Position numbers and translations under genes: made by a program. Below the pieces are notes generated by a model. That model saw nothing but the letters and a program-made list of their open reading frames with translations, was not told where the DNA came from and made no database searches. A DNA stretch of 64,000 nt from Citrobacter enshiensis (GTDB lineage Bacteria; Pseudomonadota; Gammaproteobacteria; Enterobacterales; Enterobacteriaceae): assembly GCF_029338175.1 (NCBI RefSeq), contig NZ_CP119862.1, forward strand, positions 806,001 through 870,000. Direction: 5' to 3'. This document shows, piece by piece, positions 9,768-18,081 of this stretch (position 1 is the stretch's first letter; each line of letters begins with the position of its first letter).

Positions 9768-11208
9768 CCTGCTGGTTTTTTTTCAGTTTGCGCATCAGCA
9801 ACCACATACGGACGGTTCTGACCTTTAATTTTTTATCGGAGATCGATTCTTGCGCCAGCTCGGTGTGATGCTGATAGCCGTTAAAGAAAACATTCAGTAC
9901 GACGGCGCTGACCGTTGCCAGCATAATGCCGCTGTGTAGTAGCGGCTGGAGAACGGCGGGTAACTGGGAGAAAAAGTTATGGGACAGCGTGGGTGTCATG
10001 CCGACGCCAAGACTAATCGCCACAATGTAGAGGTTGTAACGATTGGTGGTGTAGTTACAGCGTGACAGAATGCGAATCCCGGTTGCCAGCACCATGCCAA
10101 ACATCACCAGACCCGCGCCGCCGAGGACAAATTGCGGAATTGAGGCGACCAGTACTGCCATTTTAGGCACCATGCCGAACAGAATTAAAATGATACCGGA
10201 AGCAATGCAAACCCAACGGCTGTGCACGCGCGTCACGCTGACCAGACCGACGTTTTGTGAAAATGAGGTATGAGGGAAGCTGTTAAAAAGCCCGCCAATC
10301 ATCGTTCCTACGCCGTCCACGCGCAGCCCGCGAATAATGTCTTGTGAGGAGAGTTTACGACCAACAATTTCCCCGAGCGCGAGGAACATCCCCATCGATT
10401 CAATAAAAACAATGATCAGGACTGCCGTCATTGTCAGAATTGAGACCGGATCAAATACCGGTGTACCAAAGGCCAGCGGCGTCACAATGGCGAACCATGA
10501 GGCATCGTGCAGGCCTGACAGATTAACTTCATTCATCATCCACGATAACGCAAAGCCAAATACAATGCCGAGTAAAACGGCAACGTTGGACATAAAACCT
10601 TTGGCATAACGGGTAATGAGTAAAATAAAAATTAATACGGCAAAAGAAATGCCTAAATATATCGGGTTGCCATATTCAGGATTTCCTTTTCCTCCCGCCG
10701 CCCAGTCGATGCCGACCTGAATAATACTCAGACCAATAGAGGTAATCACCACGCCGGTGACCAGGGGGGGGAATAATGGCATTAAACGCCCGATAAGTGG
10801 TGCTAATAGCGTTGTGATAAAACCCGCAGCAATTGTCGCGCCAAAAATACCCAGCAAACCGATATCTGGATTCATACCGATAGCAATCATTGGCGTAACG
10901 GCGGCAAACGTCACCGACATAATCACCGGCAGGCGAATTCCCATAAAGCGACCGATGCCGATACATTGCAGAAGCGTGACGACACCACAGCAAAAAAGAT
11001 CGGAGCTAATGAGCAGAGCGATCTCCGCTTTGCTGAGCCCGAGTCTGTCGCCAATCATCAACGGTACCGCGACCGCGCCAGCGTACATGACAAGGACATG
11101 CTGGAGACCGAGTATGACAAGCTTTCCTGGAGATAATATGCGGTCAACCTCATCGCCAGGGCGGTTTTGACCCGAGGAAGAGGGCAATTGAGAATCTATG
11201 GCGCTCAT
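9760..11208 (-). CDS. uacT: Urate permease UacT (NCS2 family)
   Basis: A 482-residue proton symporter with 12-14 hydrophobic segments of the nucleobase-cation symporter-2 family, known in E. coli as YgfU/UacT with high affinity for uric acid. The NCS2 signature regions are visible, including the conserved ESMGMFLALGEI segment in the middle and the NxG-type motif around SFSQNVGLVS. The start at 11208 (MSAIDSQLP) has an AAGGAG ribosome site 8 bases upstream. A longer frame to 11346 adds 46 non-homologous residues. It is divergent from uacF. Confidence 0.93.
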   Translation of the reverse strand: MSAIDSQLPSSSGQNRPGDEVDRILSPGKLVILGLQHVLVMYAGAVAVPLMIGDRLGLSKAEIALLISSDLFCCGVVTLLQCIGIGRFMGIRLPVIMSVTFAAVTPMIAIGMNPDIGLLGIFGATIAAGFITTLLAPLIGRLMPLFPPLVTGVVITSIGLSIIQVGIDWAAGGKGNPEYGNPIYLGISFAVLIFILLITRYAKGFMSNVAVLLGIVFGFALSWMMNEVNLSGLHDASWFAIVTPLAFGTPVFDPVSILTMTAVLIIVFIESMGMFLALGEIVGRKLSSQDIIRGLRVDGVGTMIGGLFNSFPHTSFSQNVGLVSVTRVHSRWVCIASGIILILFGMVPKMAVLVASIPQFVLGGAGLVMFGMVLATGIRILSRCNYTTNRYNLYIVAISLGVGMTPTLSHNFFSQLPAVLQPLLHSGIMLATVSAVVLNVFFNGYQHHTELAQESISDKKLKVRTVRMWLLMRKLKKNQQDE

Positions 11209-11665
11209 GCGTTTTTCTCCTTTAACTCGCCTGAGTAAAAAGCAACCGTTTACGTTTGCTAAAACAGTAAAAGGACATGCTCGTGGAATGCCAGTTTTAG
11301 TCTGTGTGGAAAGGTATAGGGTGGAAATGCGGAAGAAATCACACAATTGCTAATTTGGGGAACACCAGGTAAAGAGAGGTGGCCTGGATTTTATCTTTTG
11401 TTTTCTCATATTGATAAGTGTTTAATCATTATGGAATGGAGTGATTCATTTTTTATTACCCTGTAAGCATATATTGTTCAGGTTCATTGCTATGAAATTT
11501 GAAGAATCCGTAATGAGGTTAATTAAAGAAAAACTCACAGGTGTTCATTTTTTAGTTTGATGTAAGTCGCAAAGTTATAAATAAACTTTCCTGCGCGCAA
11601 AGATATGCCCGTTTATTGCATCGCGATATCTGAAAAAAATAACTAACCAGATGAAAAGGACGCAA
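11209..11665. promoter_or_regulatory. Divergent control region between uacT and uacF
   Basis: This 457-base non-coding stretch is AT-rich toward uacF and contains no convincing ORF. A weak sigma-54-like element for uacT lies at 11278-11293 on the minus strand (TGGCA at -24, GC at -12, but no TTGC). The uacF start is preceded by AAAAGGA. I could not assign clear sigma-70 boxes. Confidence 0.45.
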
Positions 11666-13588
11666 ATGAACACTTTTATTGTTGCCGATGCGATGGAATG
11701 TATAGGCTGCCATGCTTGCGAAATCGCCTGCGTTTTGGCTCATCATCAGGAAAACTGGCCACAAAATCGTAGTGACTTTTTACCCCGAATCCATCTTGTG
11801 GGGAAAGGAGAGATCGCCCGTACTGTCACATGCCATCACTGTAGTAACGCGCCCTGTGTTGCTTCTTGCCCGGTGGATGCGCTCACCTTTCACTCTGATA
11901 GCGTACAACTGGACGAGCGGCGCTGTATCGGTTGTAAAAGCTGCGCAATCGCTTGCCCATTTGGGGTTATCGAGATGGTCGATGCTGTTGCGCAGAAATG
12001 TGACCTTTGCCATCAACGTGTTTCGGGTGGACAAGCCTGTGTTGAGGCATGCCCCACAAAGGCGCTGCGCTTGATGGATGACAAGGGCTTGCTGCAATTG
12101 CAAAAGGTTCGGCAGCGCAGGAGTGCAGAAGGTGATGCAGCGGGAGGCAGCAGGCTTTCCCGTCGTGAAATGTTACTTTCCGCTGAGCCACGTAAGGGGG
12201 CGGAGAAACGTTCCGCTGCGGAGCGGAAAACACATTTTGGCGAAATTTATCTCGGTCTGGATCGGCAGCAGAGCGTTTATGAAAGCGGGCGCTGTGTCTA
12301 TTGTGCGGAAAACGCGAATTGTAACTGGCACTGCCCCCTGCATAACGCGATTCCCGATTATGTGCGCCTTGTCCGTGAGGGACGCATCATTGAGGCGGCG
12401 GAACTCTGCCACCAGACCAGTTCTCTGCCGGAGATCTGTGGTCGGGTTTGCCCGCAGGATCGTCTCTGCGAAGGCGCCTGCACGTTGAAGGATCTCTCTG
12501 GCGCGGTATCAATAGGCAACCTTGAGCGATACATTACTGACACCGCACTGGCAATGGGCTGGCGCCCCGATCTTAGCCGCGTCGCTTCTCGCCCGCAGCG
12601 TGTGGCGGTGATTGGCGCAGGACCCGCAGGTCTCGGCTGTGCAGACGTATTGACGCGTGCGGGCGTGCAGGTCGATGTTTATGATCGCCATCCGGAAATT
12701 GGCGGCATGCTGACCTTTGGTATCCCGCCTTTTAAGCTGGAAAAAAGCGTTCTGAGCCAGCGGCGGGAGATCTTTAGTGCGATGGGGATCGATTTTCACC
12801 TGAACTGCGAAATTGGTCGTGACATTCCCTTCCATTTTCTCACTGAAAAGTACGATGCCGTTTTTATCGGGGTGGGAGCTTACGGACTTATGCAGGCCAA
12901 TTTGGCGCAGGAAGATGCCCCGGGCGTGATCCAGGCGCTGCCCTTCCTGACCGCGCATACCCGACAGCTTATGGGATTGCCCGAGGTTGCGGAGTATCCG
13001 CTTACCCCTGTCGACGGGAAACGGGTTGTGGTGCTGGGAGGCGGCGACACCACCATGGATTGCCTGCGTACCTCTATACGGCTGAACGCTGCCAGCGTGA
13101 CCTGCGCCTACCGTCGGGATGAAGTCAGCATGCCAGGCTCGCGTAAAGAGGTGGTCAATGCCCGCGAGGAAGGCGTCGAATTTTTGTTTAATGTTCAGCC
13201 GCAATATATCGCGTGTGATGATGACGGACGGGTCGCCGCGGTGGGGTTGATTCGTACTGCAATGGGGGAGCCAGGTCCGGATGGCCGTCGTCGACCGCGC
13301 CCTGTGGCGGGCTCTGAGTTCGAACTGCCAGCCGACGTTCTCATTATGGCGTTTGGTTTTCAGCCGCATGCCATGCCCTGGTTGCAGGGGAGCGGCGTTG
13401 AGCTGGATAAATATGGCCTTATCAAAACGGGTGACGCAGGGCGTTTATCCACCCAGACGCATCTGGAAAAAGTGTTTGCTGGCGGTGATGCGGTTCATGG
13501 TGCGGATCTGGTTGTCACGGCGATGGCTGCCGGGCGACAGGCTGCACGCGATATGCTGGTCATATTCGAGCAAAAGGAGGCGCGATGA
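11666..13588 (+). CDS. uacF: UacF (YgfT), Fe-S/FAD oxidoreductase for urate degradation
   Basis: A 640-residue fusion. The N-terminal third (1-140) is a polyferredoxin with four CxxCxxxxC-type [4Fe-4S] motifs (ECIGCHACEIAC, CHHCSNAPC, RCIGCKSCAIAC, KCDLCHQ). The remainder is a GltD-like flavoprotein with cysteine motifs, a GAGPAG FAD-binding loop and a GGGDTTMDC NAD(P)-binding loop. In E. coli, UacF and AegA are needed for formate-dependent anaerobic urate breakdown. The start at 11666 (MNTFIVAD) has an AAAGGA site. An earlier ATG at 11651 lacks one. Confidence 0.92.
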   Translation: MNTFIVADAMECIGCHACEIACVLAHHQENWPQNRSDFLPRIHLVGKGEIARTVTCHHCSNAPCVASCPVDALTFHSDSVQLDERRCIGCKSCAIACPFGVIEMVDAVAQKCDLCHQRVSGGQACVEACPTKALRLMDDKGLLQLQKVRQRRSAEGDAAGGSRLSRREMLLSAEPRKGAEKRSAAERKTHFGEIYLGLDRQQSVYESGRCVYCAENANCNWHCPLHNAIPDYVRLVREGRIIEAAELCHQTSSLPEICGRVCPQDRLCEGACTLKDLSGAVSIGNLERYITDTALAMGWRPDLSRVASRPQRVAVIGAGPAGLGCADVLTRAGVQVDVYDRHPEIGGMLTFGIPPFKLEKSVLSQRREIFSAMGIDFHLNCEIGRDIPFHFLTEKYDAVFIGVGAYGLMQANLAQEDAPGVIQALPFLTAHTRQLMGLPEVAEYPLTPVDGKRVVVLGGGDTTMDCLRTSIRLNAASVTCAYRRDEVSMPGSRKEVVNAREEGVEFLFNVQPQYIACDDDGRVAAVGLIRTAMGEPGPDGRRRPRPVAGSEFELPADVLIMAFGFQPHAMPWLQGSGVELDKYGLIKTGDAGRLSTQTHLEKVFAGGDAVHGADLVVTAMAAGRQAARDMLVIFEQKEAR

Positions 13589-13752
13589 AGGCGTCTATTG
13601 TCGTCAATCCGGTTGATTGTATAGGTTGTCGTACCTGTGAAGCTGTCTGTGCGTTGGCGAACTTACCGGCTACGGAGGTGAAGACCCGCATTTCCCTTCC
13701 CCGGCTAAAAGTGCGACGCCTGAACCCGGCCAGCGCCGCGAATCCTGTCTGA
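13585..13752 (+). pseudogene. ygfS: Truncated ygfS-like ferredoxin remnant
   Basis: The ATG overlaps the uacF stop (ATGA). It opens a 55-codon frame with one complete [4Fe-4S] motif, DCIGCRTCEAVC, typical of the N-terminus of YgfS/HydN-type ferredoxins of about 160 residues. After about residue 28 the sequence loses all similarity, becomes Arg/Pro-rich and stops. In E. coli a full ygfS sits between ygfT and ghxQ, so this looks like the 5' stub left by a deletion. It may still be translated by coupling. Confidence 0.65.
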
Positions 13753-13757
13753 AATCA

Positions 13758-13779
13758 CTCCGCGCCTTCCGGCGCGGAG
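13758..13779 (-). terminator. Hairpin after ghxQ
   Basis: A 9-bp GC-rich stem (CTCCGCGCC/GGCGCGGAG) closes a GGAA (GNRA-type) loop on the minus-strand transcript, 7 bases beyond the ghxQ stop. It lies between convergent ygfS and ghxQ. The U-run is poor. Confidence 0.55.
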
Positions 13780-13785
13780 CATCTC

Positions 13786-15153
13786 CTATATCGCCCATCC
13801 ACCAGCATAAAATGCGACCAGCGCGACGGTGATGATGATGGTTCCGATATTTAGCTTCTGCCACTCACGTGCGAAAACGCGACCCACAACCAGGGTGACA
13901 AAACCGAGCATAATCCCCGTGACGATGTTGCACGTCAGAACGATAAAGACGGCGCAAACCAGTCCGGACATGGCATCAATGAAGTCATTGAAATCCAGCT
14001 TCGATACGTTACTCAACATCAGTAACCCCACATACATCAGCGCAGGGGCAGTCGCGTAACCAGGGATCAAGTACGAGAGTGGTGATAAAAACAGAATCAG
14101 CAGGAACAGACAGCCGACGATAGTGGCGGTTAGCCCGGTTTTCCCACCTGCTGCGGTGCCCGCAGCGGATTCGATATACACGGCAGCAGGCGCCGCGCCC
14201 ACCAGCCCGGAGAACACGGAGCTAATGGAGTCGCTGGTCAGCGCTTTGCCGCCATTGATTATCTGGTTGTCTTTATCTAACAGATTCGCCTGGCCGGCGA
14301 CGGCGCGGATCGTACCGGTGGCATCAAACACCGCCGTCATGACCAGCGCCAGCACGCTGGGCAATACTGCTGGCTGTAATGCGCCCATGATATCAAGACT
14401 GAAAATCAGTGATTTTCCATCTGCATCGCTCAGACTGGGCATAGCGACCAGACCTTGGTATTTGACTGCAGGATCAAAAATCAGGCCGATAACGGAGATG
14501 GCGATAATGACCAGCAGGATCCCGCCAGGGACGCGACATTTCTCCAGACCGAAAATCACCGCCAGTCCCAGCAGACTCATCATGACCGGAAATGAGGTGA
14601 ATGCACCGAGCGCCACCGGCAGCCCTTCCAGCGGATTTTTAATGACCATGCCGACACCGTTAGCCGCGATGAGCAGCAGGAACAGCCCAATGCCGATCCC
14701 CGTACCATGGGCGATCCCCATCGGCAAATTACGCAGGATCCAGGTACGTATGCCGGTTACGGATATGGCGGTAAAAATAACGCCCATCAGGAAGACGGCG
14801 CCAAGGGCGACAGGAATACTGATATGTTGTCCCAGTACCAGACTAAACGCGGTAAATGCGGTCAGAGAGATCGCGCAGCCGATCGCCATCGGCAGGTTTG
14901 CCCATAGCCCCATCAGCAATGATCCGAAGCCCGCGACCAGACAGGTGGCGACGAAGACTGCGGCAGGCGGGAAACCCGCTTTACCCAGCATTCCGGGGAC
15001 AACGATGACGGAATACACCATGGCAAGAAATGTGGTTAATCCGGCCAGCACCTCCTGGCGAACCGTGCTGCCCCGGGCTGAAATTTTGAAATAAGCATCC
15101 AACGCGCCGTGAGATTTCGGTGAGTCGGTGTTTTGTAGTAGATCTCCAGACAT
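13786..15153 (-). CDS. ghxQ: Guanine/hypoxanthine permease GhxQ
   Basis: A 455-residue membrane transporter of the AzgA-like branch of NCS2, with about 12-14 hydrophobic segments and family motifs such as [15 protein letters not shown] and [14 protein letters not shown]. coli GhxQ (YgfQ) imports guanine and hypoxanthine. It is last in the xanQ-guaD-ghxQ run: 32 bases separate it from guaD, whose deaminase would use its substrate. Confidence 0.93.
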   Translation of the reverse strand: MSGDLLQNTDSPKSHGALDAYFKISARGSTVRQEVLAGLTTFLAMVYSVIVVPGMLGKAGFPPAAVFVATCLVAGFGSLLMGLWANLPMAIGCAISLTAFTAFSLVLGQHISIPVALGAVFLMGVIFTAISVTGIRTWILRNLPMGIAHGTGIGIGLFLLLIAANGVGMVIKNPLEGLPVALGAFTSFPVMMSLLGLAVIFGLEKCRVPGGILLVIIAISVIGLIFDPAVKYQGLVAMPSLSDADGKSLIFSLDIMGALQPAVLPSVLALVMTAVFDATGTIRAVAGQANLLDKDNQIINGGKALTSDSISSVFSGLVGAAPAAVYIESAAGTAAGGKTGLTATIVGCLFLLILFLSPLSYLIPGYATAPALMYVGLLMLSNVSKLDFNDFIDAMSGLVCAVFIVLTCNIVTGIMLGFVTLVVGRVFAREWQKLNIGTIIITVALVAFYAGGWAI

Positions 15154-15185
15154 AATAATGTCCTCAGCAGAGAGTAAGTGTTAAA

Positions 15186-16502
15186 TCAGGTCCGTTCGTA
15201 AACCAGACGACCGTCGACGTAGGTGCGATAAATTGAGCGGTCGTCGCCCAACGTCATCATCACGAACAATTTGTCGACCAGGGATACCGAGTTGTCATAG
15301 CGCAGTTGTTGGAGAGGCGTCGCCGTAGGCTCCAGCACCACGAAGTCCGCCTCTTTGCCCGGCATAAAATTGCCGATAAGGTTGTCGAGCCCCAGCGCTT
15401 TCGCCCCGCCCAGCGTGGCAAGGTAGAACGCTTCATAGGCCGAGAGTCGATATCCCTGCAATTGCACGACCTTGTAGGCTTCGTTCAGAGTCTGCAGCAT
15501 GTTGAATGTTGTTCCTGCACCAATGTCAGTGCCCATGCCGACTTTAATTTTCTTACGCCAGGCTTTTTGCAGATTAAATAAACCGCTGCCGAGGTAGAGG
15601 TTGGAGGTCGGGCAGAAGGCGATGCTGGAGCCGGTTTCACTCAGGCGATCCCACTCTTTTTCCTCCAGATGTATGCAGTGGGCAAAAACACAATTTTTAC
15701 CGGTCAACCCGTACTGGTGATACACATCCAGATAGCCGTCATGGTCAGGATAGAGCGCTTTCACCCAGGCAATTTCGTCTTTGTTTTCACATAAATGCGT
15801 ATGCACCCAGGTATCGGGATACTCTTCCCGAAGGCGCTGAGCCATCGCCATCTGCTGCGGGGAGGAGGTCGGTGCGAAGCGCGGCGTGATGGCATAGAGC
15901 AGGCGACCATTTTTGTGCCAGCGTTCAATCAGCGCCTTACTTTGCAGGTAGCTGCTTTCTGCATCATCCAGCAGATAATCCGGCGCGTTGCGATCCATCA
16001 TCACTTTGCCGGCAATCATGCGCATATTGATATGACTTGCGGCTTCAAACAGCGCATCGACCGATTGCGGATGGACCGTACCGAAGACCAGAGCGCTGGT
16101 GGTACCGTTACGTAATAGCTGCTTGATGAAAAAAGAGGACATCTCGCGGGCATATTCCAGATCCTCATAGCGCCGCTCTGTGGGGAAAGTGTGTTTATTC
16201 AACCACTCCAGCAATTGCTCGCCATAAGCGCCCACCATTTCGCTCTGTGGATAGTGGATATGGGTATCGACAAACCCCGGCACGACCAGTTTCCCACGAT
16301 AGTCGCGGATGCGAATGGAGTCAGGAACCTGGTGTTTTCCCTTTTCCCATTCGCCAAACCACTCGACTTTCCCCTGTCGAATCAGCAACAGTCCGTCTTC
16401 AATAAACCGCAGCGCCGACGCTATCTCTTCGGGGTCTTCAACGGTACGGGCGACATCAATAAAGCTGCCTCGTACTGCTTTTAACGTGTGTTCTCCTGAC
16501 AT
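15186..16502 (-). CDS. guaD: Guanine deaminase
   Basis: A 438-residue amidohydrolase converting guanine to xanthine and ammonia. It carries the metal-binding PGFVDTHIHYPQ motif near residue 80, the later HTHLCEN and FAHCIH metal ligands, and the GTDIGAG aspartate. It lies between xanQ and ghxQ with 17- and 32-base gaps, so it is one transcript linking transport and deamination. Confidence 0.96.
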   Translation of the reverse strand: MSGEHTLKAVRGSFIDVARTVEDPEEIASALRFIEDGLLLIRQGKVEWFGEWEKGKHQVPDSIRIRDYRGKLVVPGFVDTHIHYPQSEMVGAYGEQLLEWLNKHTFPTERRYEDLEYAREMSSFFIKQLLRNGTTSALVFGTVHPQSVDALFEAASHINMRMIAGKVMMDRNAPDYLLDDAESSYLQSKALIERWHKNGRLLYAITPRFAPTSSPQQMAMAQRLREEYPDTWVHTHLCENKDEIAWVKALYPDHDGYLDVYHQYGLTGKNCVFAHCIHLEEKEWDRLSETGSSIAFCPTSNLYLGSGLFNLQKAWRKKIKVGMGTDIGAGTTFNMLQTLNEAYKVVQLQGYRLSAYEAFYLATLGGAKALGLDNLIGNFMPGKEADFVVLEPTATPLQQLRYDNSVSLVDKLFVMMTLGDDRSIYRTYVDGRLVYERT

Positions 16503-16519
16503 CGTATACTCCTTTACAG

Positions 16520-17920
16520 TTAATCCGTCTCTTCCACAGCGGCGATGCCCGATAAGACTTCTTCTTGTCGGTAGCCGCCGGGGAGGATGATATTCAGTAG
16601 AATGGCTGTCAGCCCGCCAGCGCAGATGGGGTTTTCCACTAACACGTAAATGGAGGCAGGCAATATTTTGAAAATTTCTGGGTCATAGGAGACACCAAGC
16701 CCAAGCCCTAGCGAGGTGGCGACAATGAGCGTTTCGCGGCGTTTGAGCCCGTTGGTGATAATGATGCGGATCCCGGCGATCGCAATCATCGAAAACATCA
16801 ACGTCATTGCACCGCCAAGCACCGCCGAAGGGATGGTGGTAAAGAACCCGCCGATCATCGGAAATAGCCCGAGGATCACCAGCATCACGGCGATCGCGCG
16901 TCCGATATAGCGCGAGGCGACGCCAGTCATCTGAATCACCCCGTTGTTCTGTGCAAAGGTCGTTAACGGCAGAGAACCTACCGCCGAGGCGATGACCGAT
17001 ACCAGACCGTCTGCCAGTACGCCTCCCTTCAGGCGCGACTGATACTCTTCTCCCTGAATAGGGCGTCTGGAAACCATCGCTGTCGCGGTGATATCGCCCA
17101 CCGCCTCCAGCACGCTCAGTAAGTAGATGGTGCCGACGACCAGGAAGTGATGAAAATTGAACTGAAAACCATATTTGAAGGGGATCGGTATGGTTACCAG
17201 CGGCAGGTTCCGCATACTGCTGAAGTCCACCATGCCAAGGCATAAGGAGACGATATATCCAACGCACAGCCCGATCGCGATACCGCCCATGCGCAGTAGC
17301 GGGCTGCGACAGCAGTTGAATCCGATGACCACGACCAGTACCAGCAAGCCGACGCCAATATTTTCGTAATTCCCGTAGGTGCCGCTGCTTTTTGCCGCGA
17401 AACCGCCGCCAAAATCGATAATGCCAACTTTAATCAGGCTCAGGCCAATCATTAGCACCACAATACCGCTGACGGTTGGGGTAATCACTCTGCGCAAATA
17501 AGGCAGGATAAAAGAGGAACCCACCACCAGAAATGCGCCGACGAAGGAAACGCCGAGCAGAGATGACATGATCAACTCTTCATGAAAACCGTCGCTTTTC
17601 ATACCGCTGCCAAGAGCAATCATGACAGTCACAAACGAAAAATTAACGGATTGAATGGAGAGTAAGCCGGAACCGACAATACCGTAACGGTTTACCTGTA
17701 GCCATGTACCGATGCCGGAGGCGATCATCGCCATTGAGACCAGATAGGCGGTTGTTTCCGCAGAGAGCTGTAGCGCGGTGCCTACGATTAATGCTGGCGT
17801 GACCATCGGCACGAAGATGGCCAGCAGATGGGTGATAGCGGCAATAATGGCCTGGTGAAAGGGAGGGCGATCCTCCAGTTCGTAAATAAGATCGGAGCCT
17901 GCACGAGTTAAATCAGACAT
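16520..17920 (-). CDS. xanQ: Xanthine permease XanQ
   Basis: A 466-residue NCS2 proton-xanthine symporter nearly collinear with E. coli XanQ. It shows the conserved SVLEAVGDITATAMVS segment and the QNNGVIQMTGVASR motif that shape the purine site. The start at 17920 has AAGGAG 7 bases upstream. An earlier ATG would add 7 residues. It heads xanQ-guaD-ghxQ, with 161 bases separating it from xdhD. Confidence 0.95.
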   Translation of the reverse strand: MSDLTRAGSDLIYELEDRPPFHQAIIAAITHLLAIFVPMVTPALIVGTALQLSAETTAYLVSMAMIASGIGTWLQVNRYGIVGSGLLSIQSVNFSFVTVMIALGSGMKSDGFHEELIMSSLLGVSFVGAFLVVGSSFILPYLRRVITPTVSGIVVLMIGLSLIKVGIIDFGGGFAAKSSGTYGNYENIGVGLLVLVVVIGFNCCRSPLLRMGGIAIGLCVGYIVSLCLGMVDFSSMRNLPLVTIPIPFKYGFQFNFHHFLVVGTIYLLSVLEAVGDITATAMVSRRPIQGEEYQSRLKGGVLADGLVSVIASAVGSLPLTTFAQNNGVIQMTGVASRYIGRAIAVMLVILGLFPMIGGFFTTIPSAVLGGAMTLMFSMIAIAGIRIIITNGLKRRETLIVATSLGLGLGVSYDPEIFKILPASIYVLVENPICAGGLTAILLNIILPGGYRQEEVLSGIAAVEETD

Positions 17921-18056
17921 CCCTTCACTCCTTATAAGCAAATTTGATCATCTGAATCAGCAGGATTAAATTCTGCGAATTTAAGGCGCAGGACGCCCTG
18001 AGAACGGCTTATCTCATTTCCGCAGACGGCATTTAATCGTTATTGAATCATGGAAA

Positions 18057-18076
18057 CGGGCCGCCGAAGCGGCCCG
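18057..18076 (-). terminator. UUCG tetraloop hairpin after xdhD
   Basis: An 8-bp stem (CGGGCCGC/GCGGCCCG) closes UUCG on the minus-strand RNA, a very stable hairpin 5 bases past the xdhD stop. Only a short UUU follows. It probably attenuates or stabilises the ygfK-ssnA-ygfM-xdhD transcript end. Confidence 0.6.
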
Positions 18077-18081
18077 CGTTG

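Noticed and set aside
12509..13369. 286-residue ORF antisense to uacF
   Set aside because: It is a shadow of the uacF frame, with skewed Arg/His content and no start signal.
14123..15094. 323-residue ORF antisense to ghxQ
   Set aside because: It mirrors a hydrophobic gene, giving a Thr/Pro/Arg-rich product. The GhxQ protein on the other strand is unmistakable.
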